From positions 682,001-746,000 of the forward strand of contig JADJNY010000001.1 of NCBI GenBank assembly GCA_016714045.1: a stretch of DNA of 64,000 nucleotides, given 5' to 3'. The notes below the pieces were generated by a model that did not search any database, was not told where the DNA came from, and saw only the letters and a list, made by a program, of their open reading frames with translations. Position 1 is the first letter of the stretch. Every line of letters starts with the position of its first letter. Both the position numbers and the translations under genes were made by a program. Origin of the DNA: Planctomycetota bacterium (lineage in GTDB: Bacteria > Planctomycetota > UBA1135 > GCA-002686595). Positions 28,094 to 37,207 of the stretch are shown in pieces.

Positions 28094-28807
28094 TCAGTGC
28101 GTGGACTTCATCGCCATGTGCTTGAGCAGGTCGACGGCCTGCAGGTTCATCGACAGGGTCATCTTCGTGACCTTGTTCTTGAAGAAGAAGAAGATCGTGA
28201 GGAACACGATGCCGATGAAGAGGCCCATCGTCGTGTTCACGAGCGACTCGTACACGCCTTCCGCGAGGTCGCCCGGGGTCGGCGCCTTCATCTGCTCGAT
28301 CTTCTGGAACGAGCTGATCATGCCCGTGACCGTGCCGAGCAGGCCGAGCAGCGGGCCCGTGTTGCCAACGAGCGACAGGTAGCTGATCTTCGCCTGGAGC
28401 TTGAAGCTCTCTTCGTTCGCGGCGGCTTCGAGCGCCTGGATCATCTCCTCGTAGCCCGCGAGGCGCATGCGCAGCGCGGCGCCGATCAGGTTCGAGATGT
28501 ACCCGCCTTCCTGGTCGCAGAGCTCGATCGCTTCGTCGAACTGCTCTTCTTCGATCAGGGCCTGGAGGTCCTGCACGAGCGGCGTCGGCGCGAGCTTCTC
28601 GCGGCGGACGTTGACGAAGTTCTCGATGACGCACGCGGTGCCGACCATCGAGAGGATCACCATCAAGTACCCGACGATGCCGGTGGCCTCGAACAGGTCC
28701 ATCACGGACTTCTGCTTGTGCACGACCTCTTCGGCGTACGCCATCGAGGCCAGGAACAGGAGGGCCGCGACGGCGGACACCAGGTACTTCTTGCGGGAGG
28801 GAGTCAT
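28094..28807 (-). CDS. exbB: ExbB/TolQ/MotA family proton channel protein
   Basis: 237 residues. It starts with a signal-like segment (VSAVAALLFLASMAYAEE) as in many ExbB of planctomycetes and Bacteroidetes, followed by the three family helices: VGYLMVILSMVGTACVIENF, then after a cytoplasmic domain SLVGNTGPLLGLLGTVTGMI (channel helix with conserved Gly/Thr) and YESLVNTTMGLFIGIVFLTI. It forms the pentameric channel around ExbD. The order exbB-exbD-exbD downstream of TPR and toroid genes on one strand suggests one functional unit. Confidence 0.92.
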   Translation of the reverse strand: MTPSRKKYLVSAVAALLFLASMAYAEEVVHKQKSVMDLFEATGIVGYLMVILSMVGTACVIENFVNVRREKLAPTPLVQDLQALIEEEQFDEAIELCDQEGGYISNLIGAALRMRLAGYEEMIQALEAAANEESFKLQAKISYLSLVGNTGPLLGLLGTVTGMISSFQKIEQMKAPTPGDLAEGVYESLVNTTMGLFIGIVFLTIFFFFKNKVTKMTLSMNLQAVDLLKHMAMKSTH

Positions 28808-28908
28808 CGAATCTTCTCGGGGATGGGGGGGGGGAGATGCTGGGGAGTTGGGGGAGATCCGGCGTCGGTCTCGCAGGAGTCCGGGGCCGGTGTTTTCGGG
28901 GGGAGATT

Positions 28909-30021
28909 CTACTTGCCGCCGGGGAACTCGCGCTCGAGCTGTTCCTTCCGTTCGAGGTAACGCTGCTGATAGACCTTCTTGCGGTCCGCGTTCTTCTCGA
29001 CCTGGGAGAGCGCCTGGAAGGCCCTCATCGAGCCTTCGAGCGAGCGCTTGTACTCGCGCGCCGATTCGCTCGGACCGGGGCCGTACTGGACGACGCCGCG
29101 CATGTAGGCGAACGCCGCGTCGTTGATCTTGTCGATCTTCTCCGCTTCGCCCTTCGACATCGCGTCGAGCATCCAGAGGTCGCCGAGCCCGTTCCACGCG
29201 CCGGCGAGCACGAGGTTCGAGGCGTCTTCACCCGTGAGCTTGCGGAAGATGGCCTCCGCTTCCGCGTTCTTCGTCTTCTGCGCGAGGAGGCAACGGCCCT
29301 GGCCGAGGCGCGCCTGCTGGAGCACGACGAGCGGCGCGCCCGTCGCCTTCTCCGCGACGCCGTACGCGGCGGCCGCTTCCGTGGTCTTGCCCTGGTCCTC
29401 GAGCAGGCGGCCCTTGAGCAGGCTGACCGCGGCGTTGAAGCCCGCGGGCACGCCGGCGACGGCCGCTTCGTTCGACAGGGTGTCGAGCGCCTTCGAGGCG
29501 CCCGCGTAGTCCTTCTTCGCGGAGAACGCGGTGACGTAGCCTTCGCCCGCTTCGATCAGGTAGCGCGACTTCGGGAACTCCTTGCGCAGGGCGTCGAAGC
29601 CCGCGATCGCGCCGTCCCAATTGCCCTTCGCGAGCTGGACCGACGCCGCGAGGTAGAAGGCGTCCTGGCGGATCGGGGCGCGGAGCTTCGAGTCGGCCTT
29701 GAGCTTGTCGAAGGAGGCGAGCGCGTCGTCCCACTTCGACTGGTCGAACGAATCGCGGCCGGCGGTGTACTCGTCCGGCGGGTCCTTGAACGCCACGCCC
29801 GCGACCGTGGACCACTCGATCGTCTTCGCCTGGCCCTTGTTCTCGATCGTCAGGCCCTCGTAGTCGGCGCTCTTGACGCGCCCCTGCTCGGTCTTGCCGT
29901 CCTTGAGCGTCACCGTGTCCTGCGCGAAGGCGGGCACGGCGGTGAGGAAGAGCGCGGCCAAGGCGCCGAGCACGGTCGTCTTCGGCGTGCGGCGCGCGGT
30001 CGTCCAGCGGGTCAGGGTCAT
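28909..30021 (-). CDS. Secreted TPR-type protein with N-terminal SH3-like segment
   Basis: 370 residues. Signal peptide GALAALFLTAVPAFAQ, then a small beta domain (VTLKDGKTEQGRVKSADYEG, LTIENKGQAKTIEWSTVAGV) like the SH3-type segments found at the start of planctomycete TPR proteins, then helical repeats with TPR features (QSKWDDALASFDKL, GNWDGAIAGFDALRKEFPKS, DYAGASKALDTLSNEA, KTTEAAAAYGVAEK). It should be periplasmic. It lies 101 bp upstream of exbB in the same direction. TPR proteins next to ExbB/ExbD often act as adaptors; here that is inferred from position only. Confidence 0.75.
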   Translation of the reverse strand: MTLTRWTTARRTPKTTVLGALAALFLTAVPAFAQDTVTLKDGKTEQGRVKSADYEGLTIENKGQAKTIEWSTVAGVAFKDPPDEYTAGRDSFDQSKWDDALASFDKLKADSKLRAPIRQDAFYLAASVQLAKGNWDGAIAGFDALRKEFPKSRYLIEAGEGYVTAFSAKKDYAGASKALDTLSNEAAVAGVPAGFNAAVSLLKGRLLEDQGKTTEAAAAYGVAEKATGAPLVVLQQARLGQGRCLLAQKTKNAEAEAIFRKLTGEDASNLVLAGAWNGLGDLWMLDAMSKGEAEKIDKINDAAFAYMRGVVQYGPGPSESAREYKRSLEGSMRAFQALSQVEKNADRKKVYQQRYLERKEQLEREFPGGK

Positions 30022-30127
30022 CGTTCGGTTCTCCGGTCTCGTGCGATGCGTGGGTGCGTGCGTCGGGGGGGGCTTGAGTGCGTTGCGCGCGCCCGCGTCC
30101 GAGGAGCGAGGGCGCGCGCGGGGTGAG

Positions 30128-33062
30128 CTACTTGGGCTGCGCCCCGGGGAGCGCCATGCCGTTCTTCGGGAAGCTCTGCTTGCCGATCTCGGCCTCGAGG
30201 ATCTTGAAGAGATCACCGAGCCCGGGGACGTCGCCGCCGAGCTTGTTCGTCTGGTTCTTCGCCTGACGCAGCTCGATGCCGGCGTTCGTGAAGTCGCCCT
30301 TGTTGAACAGACACTGGATCTGCTCGTACTTGTAGAACCACCACTCCTTCGAGTCGCCCTGGACGATGGTCGAGTTGCGACCGACCGTCGAGAACACCTT
30401 GAGCGCGTTCGCGAAGCGGTCCTGCGCCTGATCACCACTGGCGTTCTTGCCCGCGCGGTTCTCGGCGGCGCCCCACTCGAGGTAGGCGTAGAGGATGTTG
30501 AGCTCGCGGTTGTCCTTGTCCGTGAGCACCTCGCGGCTGAACTTGCCCGTCGCGGGGTCGACGAGCGCGACGCCCTCGAAGAAGCGGCTGTACGAGTCCG
30601 CCGCGCGGTCCCATTGGCCGAGGAAGCCGAGCGAACGCGCCATGAGCAGCGTGCCCTTGCGCGACGGCGATTGGCGCAGCGCCTGGTCGTAGAGGTCCGC
30701 CGCGAGGCTCCAGTACTCCTTGTTCGCGGTCTTGCCGCCTTCCCAGCCGAGGAAGCTGTCCGGCGCCTTGTTCAGGATCAGGCCCAGCGTGAAGAGGCGG
30801 TCGGCGATCTGCAGCACGTCCGAGCCCTTGCCCGCGTTGCCCTTGAGCATCGCCTGGCCGGCCATGCGGTAGTACTTGCCCGCGCGCTTCCAGAGATCCT
30901 CGGAGCCCTTCTCGTCCTTCTTCTCCGACGCCTCGGCGGCGCGGCGGTCGAACTCGATCGCGACCGTGCGCGCCGCGGACGGGATGGCGGGGGAGTCGGG
31001 CGACTTCGCGTGGAGGCCGTCGAGGTTCTTGACCGCGTCCTCGAGCTTGCCCTGCTTGTTGTAGGCCTGGATGCGCAGCTGCCAGACGCGCGCGACGTTG
31101 TCGGCGTTCGAGTTGAACTTCTTGTCGTCGTCGATGCCGTCGAGCGTCTTCAGCGCTTCGTCGGCCTTGCCGACGTTGTCGTCGAGCTGCACCTGCGCGA
31201 GCGTGACGCGCGCCTTGAAGCTCGTGCTGACGAGCAGCTGTTGCTGCGCCACGTCGAACTCCTTCGAGGCCGCGTCGTCGAGGTCGCCGATCGACTTCTT
31301 CAGGATCGACATCGACTGCTCGTAGAAGGGCTTCGCCTCCGCCTTCTTCGCCGCGTCCTTCGCGAGCGTGCGCGCGTGGAGGAAGTAGGCGTTGCCGGCC
31401 GAGTATTGGGCGATCAGGTAGCTCTTCGCGCCGGGCTGGACCTTCTCGTAGGTCTGCGCGGCCTTGAGGTACTCGTCGTCGCTTTCGTAGCCCTGGCCCT
31501 CGACGATCAGCGCGAACGACGCGCGCGGGTGGTTCGGGTAGCGCGTCGTGAGCGCCTTCATGTGCTCGTCGATCTTGCGCTTGAAGTAGGGCCGCTTCTC
31601 GAGGCGGTTGATCTCCGTCAGCGACTGCAGGGCCTTGTACACGGCCTCGGGCGCGTCCGCTTCGTTCGGATACCGCTCCGCGCCGGCGTCGTAGGCGAGC
31701 GTCGCCTCGTGATGCCATTCGCGGGCGCGGAAGATGTCACCCATCAGCAGGAACGCTGCGAGGCCCGTCTTCGCCTGCGCGGGGTCGCCCTTCGATTCGG
31801 TGATCGCCTGGCGGCACAGCTCGAGCGCGCGCTTCTCGTTGCGCCGGCCGAACTGCGTGCCGGCGAGCTGGAGCAGCTTGTCCGCGCCGAAGCTGCCGCC
31901 ACCGCCGCCCTTGCCGAGCAGCTTGTCCTGCAGCACCTGGCCCGTGCGGCCCCACGGCCCGTTGCCGTCCAGGTCGATCAGCTTCTGTGCGGTCTTCGTC
32001 GCGCCGTCCGCGTCCCCGGCGGCGAGCTGCATCTCGCCGAGCTGCGCGAGCAGCGCCATCCCCGAGTAGGACTCGTAGGCGCCGGTGAGCTTCGCGAAGA
32101 ACTCCTTGATCTCGGCCAGGCCTTCCTGCGTGCGGTTCAGTTCCGTGAGCAAGAGCGCCTTCTGCAAGAGCGCGGCGGACACGAGGTCGCACTCGACGCC
32201 GCCGATCAGCACGAGGCCGTTCTTGTCCGTCTCCCAGCCGTCCTTGAGGCCGTTCGCGAGGTCGGTCCAGATCTGGAGCGCCTGGTCGTTGTTGCCGAGC
32301 TCCTTCTCGCACTGCCCTTCCAGGATCGTGGCCTGGTAGCTGTACACGACGCCCGTGTAGTCGAGGCCGAACTCCTGGAGCAGCTTGATCGAGGACTGCA
32401 GCAGGTCCTTGCGACGGAACTCGTCCTTCGCGAAGAGCTGCGCGTGGCCGAACATCGTGCGCGGCAGGTTGAAGCGCGCGCCCATCAACTGCTCTTCGAG
32501 CTTGGGATCTTCCTCGCCGCGCTCGTCCTTCTCGTCCTTGATCTTCGTCAGCTCCTCGACGCGCGCCTTGATGCGGTCTTCGGCCTCGGAGTAGACCTTC
32601 TGGCCTTCCGCCTGGTAGTCGGCGATGACCGAGGGCTGCGTCTCCTTCTGGACCATCTGCTTCAGCGTGTCGCCGAGCAGCGCGTAGGCGTCGGGCAGCG
32701 TCAGGGCCGCGATCTCGGACTCGGGCGAGCCCTGGTGCTGCTTGATGAACTCCCTCCTTGTCGGTCAGGGCCTGCTTGAGCAGGTCCTTGCGCTTGGGGA
32801 GGTCCGCCGTCTTCTTCGCGATCTCGAGGCGCAGGTCGATGTGCAGCGAGCGCACGCCGACCTCGGCTTGGCCGCTCAGCTTGCCGCTCTTCACGAGCAG
32901 GTCGCACAGCGCCTCCGCCATGTCGGTCTGCCCGCGTTCGAAGAGCTTGCGCGCGAAGACGGCGTCCGAGTCGGGCTTGCCAGAGAGGACGTTCGGAGTC
33001 TGCGCGAGGGCTTTCGACGCGGTGGCGGCGAAGAGCAACGGTGCAATCCAACGCACGTACAT
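30128..33062 (-). CDS. Large secreted TPR protein, frame broken at 32752-32754
   Basis: About 977 residues after repair. The ATG at 33062 opens a signal peptide (MYVRWIAPLLFAATASKALA), then helical repeats. The frame breaks in a CCC run (plus strand, 32752-32754): with one base fewer, LTDKE continues as EFIKQHQGSPESEI and joins the downstream frame, which runs to the stop at 30128. Many TPR-like units are visible (ELGNNDQALQIWTDLANGL, NQAQEG-like helices, GKFSREVLTDKDNRELN, GDFTNAGIELRQAKNQTN), including a Gly-rich hinge (GKGGGGGSFGADKLL). It lies between the toroid gene (71 bp) and the smaller TPR gene (106 bp). Probably a periplasmic scaffold. Confidence 0.78.
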
Positions 33063-33133
33063 GCGTGAGGCCTCCAGAGGAGAGGGCTAGGCGGCGGGGC
33101 TTGGGTGGGGGGAGTCGTCGTCTCGCGTCGCGC

Positions 33134-34792
33134 TCAGTTGCGCTTCGCGCCGCCGAAGGCGTTCTCGTAGCGGTAGTAGACTTCGAGCGTCAGCACGTTG
33201 ATCGCCGTCGTGTAGATCGGCCCGCCGGTGTAGGCCCAGCGGTCCATCTGGGTCCAGCCGCCGCGGCGGCAGGTCTTGTCCTCGGTGTTCTGCAGCGAGA
33301 TCACACCTTCGACCATGGCCTTGTTCCACGGGCCCCAGTACTTGTTCGACTTCTTCGGGCTGTCGGGACCGTCGAACTGGTTCAGCGCGAGCGAACCGTA
33401 GTACCAGTAGTAGTAGTCGACCGTCAGCTTGTCCTTGGACACCGTCGGCAGGTCGTTGATCACCTGCTTCGCGGCGAGGTCGAGGAAGGGGTCGTCCGGG
33501 TCGTGCGACGTGAAGATGCGCGAGCACATGCCGAGCGCCGACATGACCGCCGGGTGGTACTTGAAGTGGTCGTTCTTGCCCGTGACCGTCGCGCCGGCGC
33601 CCTTGGGGTCGATGTAGCCGACCATGCCGTTGTCGGCCGTGACCCATTTGATGAACTCGAGCGCGCCGTCCATCGACTCCTTCTTGACGGTGAGCCCGGA
33701 AAGCTGCGCCGACTTGAGCGCCATGATGCACCACGTCGTGACGGAGGTGTCCGCGTCGAACACCTCCTTCGCGGCGGCGGAGTCCGTCCCGGTCTTGCGG
33801 AAGTCCTCGACTTCCATGCGGGACTGGTAGCGCCAGCCCCAGAGGCCGTTGCCCGAGGGGTTGGGGCGCTGCGCGCGCTGGATGAAGTCGACGCCCTTCT
33901 GCGCCGGGTCCTTCCAGAAGCGGTTCTGGGTCAGGCCGTACGCCTCGGCGAGGGCCATCGTCGCGAGGGCCTCGTTGTACATGAAGGCCTTGTCGCGCGT
34001 GAAGTGGCCGTCGGCGTCCTGGCGCTTCGTCAGCCACATCAGGCCGTTCTTGATCACCTCGCCGACCTTGTGCCGCTTCGCCTGGACCGTGTCGACGATG
34101 GTCTGCTTCGACTCGTGGCTGTAGCCGGCGCCGAGGAAGCAGAGGATCGCGAGCGAGGTGAGGCCCTCGTCGTAGAGCGCGTGGAACTCGTCCTTCGTCT
34201 CGTAGCAGGGCGTCTCAGGGTTGCAGCGGTCCTTGAGGTTCGTGGCGCTCCAGGAGCCGTCCGGGTTCTGGTGGCGGATCAGCCAGCGCAGGCCCTCGAG
34301 CACAGCCTTCTCGGTGCCTTCGGTCGGGCCGCCCGCACGGCCCTTCTTCGTCGTTCCGAGCTTGCGCCCGCCGAACGGCGAGGGCCGCGTGCCGTGGTGC
34401 CCACCCGTGCCCACGCCGATCGCGGTGCCGCCCGTCGTGCCGCCCGTCGTCACGTCGTCCATCGACGTCGGGTCGCCGCGGTCGAGGCTCAGGTCTTCCG
34501 GGACCGTCTCCGTGGTCGGGATGTAGACGTCTTCCTCGAACGTGACGATCTCGTTCTCGTCGTTCTTCGGGATCGCCTTGCGGTCGATCTCCTCGGGCTT
34601 GATCTCCTCGACCGGCAGCTCCTCGCGCGGCTTCGAGATGGAGATCGAGACCGCCTCTTCCTTCTGCTTCGGTTTCTCCGACGCGACGTACCAGATGCTC
34701 AAGCCCACGATGACGATGACGTGAATGGCGATGGCCATCACGACCCAGGGGGCGTTCTTGATCGCGTTCCGGAGGAAAGAGATCGGGTTCAT
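33134..34792 (-). CDS. TonB-like anchor fused to an alpha/alpha-toroid (prenyltransferase/squalene-cyclase repeat) domain, copy 1
   Basis: 552 residues. The N-terminus APWVVMAIAIHVIVIVGLSI has a TonB-type membrane helix with His24 where E. coli TonB has its essential His20 (PW..LLSVCIHGAVVAGL), followed by an acidic, Pro-rich linker (KPKQKEEAVSISISKP, LPVEEIKPEEIDR) and a Gly/Thr stretch. From about residue 150 come toroid repeats (GLRWLIRHQNPDGSW, LMWLTKRQDADGHF, GVDFIQRAQRPNPSGNGLWG, DADTSVTTWCIMALKSA, YHPAVMSALGM). No TonB C-terminal domain and no cyclase DxDD is seen. A 10-bp-arm hairpin (34813-34848) lies in its leader. It probably couples to ExbB/ExbD. Confidence 0.82.
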   Translation of the reverse strand: MNPISFLRNAIKNAPWVVMAIAIHVIVIVGLSIWYVASEKPKQKEEAVSISISKPREELPVEEIKPEEIDRKAIPKNDENEIVTFEEDVYIPTTETVPEDLSLDRGDPTSMDDVTTGGTTGGTAIGVGTGGHHGTRPSPFGGRKLGTTKKGRAGGPTEGTEKAVLEGLRWLIRHQNPDGSWSATNLKDRCNPETPCYETKDEFHALYDEGLTSLAILCFLGAGYSHESKQTIVDTVQAKRHKVGEVIKNGLMWLTKRQDADGHFTRDKAFMYNEALATMALAEAYGLTQNRFWKDPAQKGVDFIQRAQRPNPSGNGLWGWRYQSRMEVEDFRKTGTDSAAAKEVFDADTSVTTWCIMALKSAQLSGLTVKKESMDGALEFIKWVTADNGMVGYIDPKGAGATVTGKNDHFKYHPAVMSALGMCSRIFTSHDPDDPFLDLAAKQVINDLPTVSKDKLTVDYYYWYYGSLALNQFDGPDSPKKSNKYWGPWNKAMVEGVISLQNTEDKTCRRGGWTQMDRWAYTGGPIYTTAINVLTLEVYYRYENAFGGAKRN

Positions 34793-35159
34793 GTTGCTCT
34801 CGAGGGGATCAGGGGATCGTGTCCGAGCGGGAGGAGGAACACGATCCCTTGGGGATGGGGTGGGCGGCCTCTGCCGACGCGCAGCGGATGGCCTACCGAG
34901 GAGGGCGGGGGATGTTACCCGATTTTGACCCGCTGGCAATCGCGGGTGGGCGGGGTTCCACCGCCGTCCTCGGCGCCGTGCGTGGGGCGCACACGTCCGC
35001 AGGATCGGGGTCGAGCAGGGCAAGCTTCCCACCGCGTCGCGCCGCTCGGAGCCGCGTCGTGGTGGACCGGTCGCTCGCCCGGAGTCGAGGCGCCCGGTCC
35101 GCGCCTCGCATCGAACGCTCCCCGTGCACGCGAGGTGACGAGGAGCGCGGGGTTCGCGC
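34793..35159. promoter_or_regulatory. Spacer between the toroid paralogues
   Basis: 367 bp with no ORF. It contains the leader hairpin at 34813-34848 (GGGATCGTGT / ACACGATCCC, 16-base loop) and an AT-rich element at 34913-34926. The rest is GC-rich and featureless. Confidence 0.5.
34913..34926 (-). promoter_or_regulatory. Conserved upstream element of toroid gene copy 1
   Basis: On the minus strand AAAATCGGGTAACA, 120 bp before the start codon. A near copy (AAAAGTCCGGTAACA) stands 106 bp before the paralogue's start at 36946-36960. Surrounding sequences are unrelated, so this looks like a promoter or operator kept after duplication. Confidence 0.45.
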
Positions 35160-36839
35160 TCAGCGCGCGCGCTGCACGCCGGCGAACGCGTTCGCGTAGC
35201 GGTAGTAGACCTCCAGCGTGAGGACCGCGACGGCCGTGCTGTAGACCGGCCCGCCCGCGTACGACCACCGGTCGGGGGTGAGGAACCCGCCCTGTTGGCA
35301 GCCCGGGGTCGTCCGCTCCGCGAGCTCCTCGAGCGCTCCGACCATGGCCTTGTTCCAGGGGCCCCAGTACTTGTTGGACTTCCGCGGGCTGTCCGGACCG
35401 TCGAACTGGTTCAGCGCGAGCGCGCCGTAGTACCAGTAGTAGTAGTCGACGGAGAGCTTGTCCTGCTTCACGACCGGCAGGTCCTGCACGAGCTGGCGCG
35501 CGGAGAGCTCGAGCACGGGGTCGTTCGGATCGTGCCGCACGAACGCGCGCGTGCACATCCCGAGCGCGGACATGACCGCCGGGTGGTACTGGAAGTGGTC
35601 GTTCTTGCCCGTGACGGTCGCTCCCGCGCCCTTGGGGTCGATGTAACCGACGAGGCCGTTGTCCGCGGTGACCCAGCTCACGAACGCGAAGGCGCCGTCC
35701 ATCGAGGTGCGGTCGACGGCGAGCCCGGCGAGCTCCGCCGACTTGAGCGCCATGACGCACCAGGTCGTCACGGACGTGTCCGCGTCGTAGAGCTCCTTCG
35801 AGGGCGCTTCGCCGGTGCCGCTCGTACGCAGGTCCTCGACCTCGCCGCGCGGCAGGTAGCGCCAGCCCCACAGGCCGCTGCCCGAGGGGTTCGGCCGCTG
35901 CGCCCGCTGGAGGAAGTCGACGCCGCGCTGCGCGGGGCCCTTCCAGTAGGCGTTGCGCGTCAGGCCGTACGCCTCGCACAGCGCCATCGTCCCGAGCGCC
36001 TCGTTGTAGAGGAACGCCTTGTCCTTCGAGAACCGCCCGTCTTCGTGCTGGCGCTTCACGAGCCACTGGAGCGCGTCCTTGACGATCTCGCCGATCCGGT
36101 AGCGCTTCCCGCGCGCGGTGTCGACGAGGTACTGCTTCGACTCGTGGCTGTAGCCCGCGCCGAGGAAGGTCAGCACCGCGAGCGCGGTCGTGCCCTCGTC
36201 GTACAGGTCGTGGAAGTCCGCCTTCGCCTCGACGCAGCCGCGTCCCGCATCGCAGCGCTCGTGCATGCGCTTCGCCGACCACGAGCCGTCCGCCAGCTGG
36301 TGGCGCGCAAGCCAGGTCATGCCGCCGAGCACGAGCTCGTGCTCGCGCCGCCCGGGTCCGAGCTGGACCGGCTGGCCGACGGGGCCCGAGCCGGGGCGGT
36401 CGCCGTACTTCCAGTCGGGCTTGCCCGTGCCGTGGTGACCCGGGCCGCCGACGCCGATGGCGCCGCCGCCGGTCGTGTTCCCGAGCGGCAGGTCGGCTTG
36501 CGCCGTGGGATTGCCCGGCGTGACGTCCGGATCCGTCGGCACGTCGGCGACGGTCGGGATGTAGACCTCGTCGAGCTTGATCAGGCGCTCCTCGACGTTC
36601 TCCGGGATCTTGTTGCGCACGATCTCGATCGGCGCGATGTCCTCGGGCGGGAGCTCGCGGTCGACCGGCGGCCGCGCGTGGATCACGATCGGCGACTCGG
36701 CGGGCTTCGGCCGCTCCTTCGCGACGTACCAGATGCTCAGGGCGACGAGCACGATCGCGTGCAGCGCGACCGCCATCACGATCCACGGCGCGTTGCGCGC
36801 GGCGTGGCTCAAGGCACGAATCGGATTCCAGGTCCTCAT
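35160..36839 (-). CDS. TonB-like anchor fused to an alpha/alpha-toroid domain, copy 2
   Basis: 559 residues; a tandem paralogue of the downstream gene with long identical stretches (VTADNGxVGYIDPKGAGATV, DYYYWYYGxLALNQFDGPDS). The anchor NAPWIVMAVALHAIVLVALS keeps the TonB-like membrane His (His27), then a Pro/Glu-rich linker (RPPVDRELPPEDIAPIEIV). Toroid repeats start near residue 160 (GMTWLARHQLADGSWSAKRM). Shared features of both copies are two Cys around CDAGRGC/CNPETPC and the DADTSVTTW segment. It is the first gene of the minus-strand envelope locus, with its own 368-bp divergent promoter region. Confidence 0.82.
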   Translation of the reverse strand: MRTWNPIRALSHAARNAPWIVMAVALHAIVLVALSIWYVAKERPKPAESPIVIHARPPVDRELPPEDIAPIEIVRNKIPENVEERLIKLDEVYIPTVADVPTDPDVTPGNPTAQADLPLGNTTGGGAIGVGGPGHHGTGKPDWKYGDRPGSGPVGQPVQLGPGRREHELVLGGMTWLARHQLADGSWSAKRMHERCDAGRGCVEAKADFHDLYDEGTTALAVLTFLGAGYSHESKQYLVDTARGKRYRIGEIVKDALQWLVKRQHEDGRFSKDKAFLYNEALGTMALCEAYGLTRNAYWKGPAQRGVDFLQRAQRPNPSGSGLWGWRYLPRGEVEDLRTSGTGEAPSKELYDADTSVTTWCVMALKSAELAGLAVDRTSMDGAFAFVSWVTADNGLVGYIDPKGAGATVTGKNDHFQYHPAVMSALGMCTRAFVRHDPNDPVLELSARQLVQDLPVVKQDKLSVDYYYWYYGALALNQFDGPDSPRKSNKYWGPWNKAMVGALEELAERTTPGCQQGGFLTPDRWSYAGGPVYSTAVAVLTLEVYYRYANAFAGVQRAR

Positions 36840-37207
36840 GGTTCGTTCTCCGAAAGAGCGTCACGGGAGCGCTCGCGCCGCGGACGACTCGCGCGGCACG
36901 GCCCCTCGGCGCCGTTCGCGAGCGGATAACCGCTCGACGCAGGGCTGTTACCGGACTTTTCGAGCGCGCCTCCAGCGTTTTTCGCGCGCTGTTTCCAGTC
37001 GCGCGATCGCGAACGCGCGCGCAGCGAGCGGCCGTCGCGCGAGCGGCGCCGCACTCGACGCCGCGCGTGCGTCGAGGCCCGGATTCCCCGATGAAAACCG
37101 CGCTTCGCGGCGCATCGAGCGTTCGCGCACCGCGCACGGTTCGCGCGGGCCGTGCGCTCGCGCACCGAAGCCGGGTTAGACTCGCCGCGCTCCCCGGAGA
37201 CCCTCGC
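36840..37207. promoter_or_regulatory. Divergent promoter region of the envelope locus
   Basis: 368 bp between the divergent toroid gene and the peptidase-like gene. It holds a small hairpin (CGAGCGG-ATAA-CCGCTCG, 36919-36936), the conserved GGTAACA element (36946-36960, minus strand), and a T-run at 36971-36980. No ORF supported. Confidence 0.5.
36946..36960 (-). promoter_or_regulatory. Conserved upstream element of toroid gene copy 2
   Basis: On the minus strand AAAAGTCCGGTAACA; partner of the element at 34913-34926. Its place 106 bp before the ATG implies a leader of about 100 bases if it is a -10/-35 region, which is similar for both genes. Confidence 0.45.

Noticed and set aside
33134..36839. 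Squalene-hopene or oxidosqualene cyclase
   Set aside because: The toroid repeats fit, but the catalytic DxDD motif is absent and the N-terminus is a membrane anchor with linker, not a cyclase domain.
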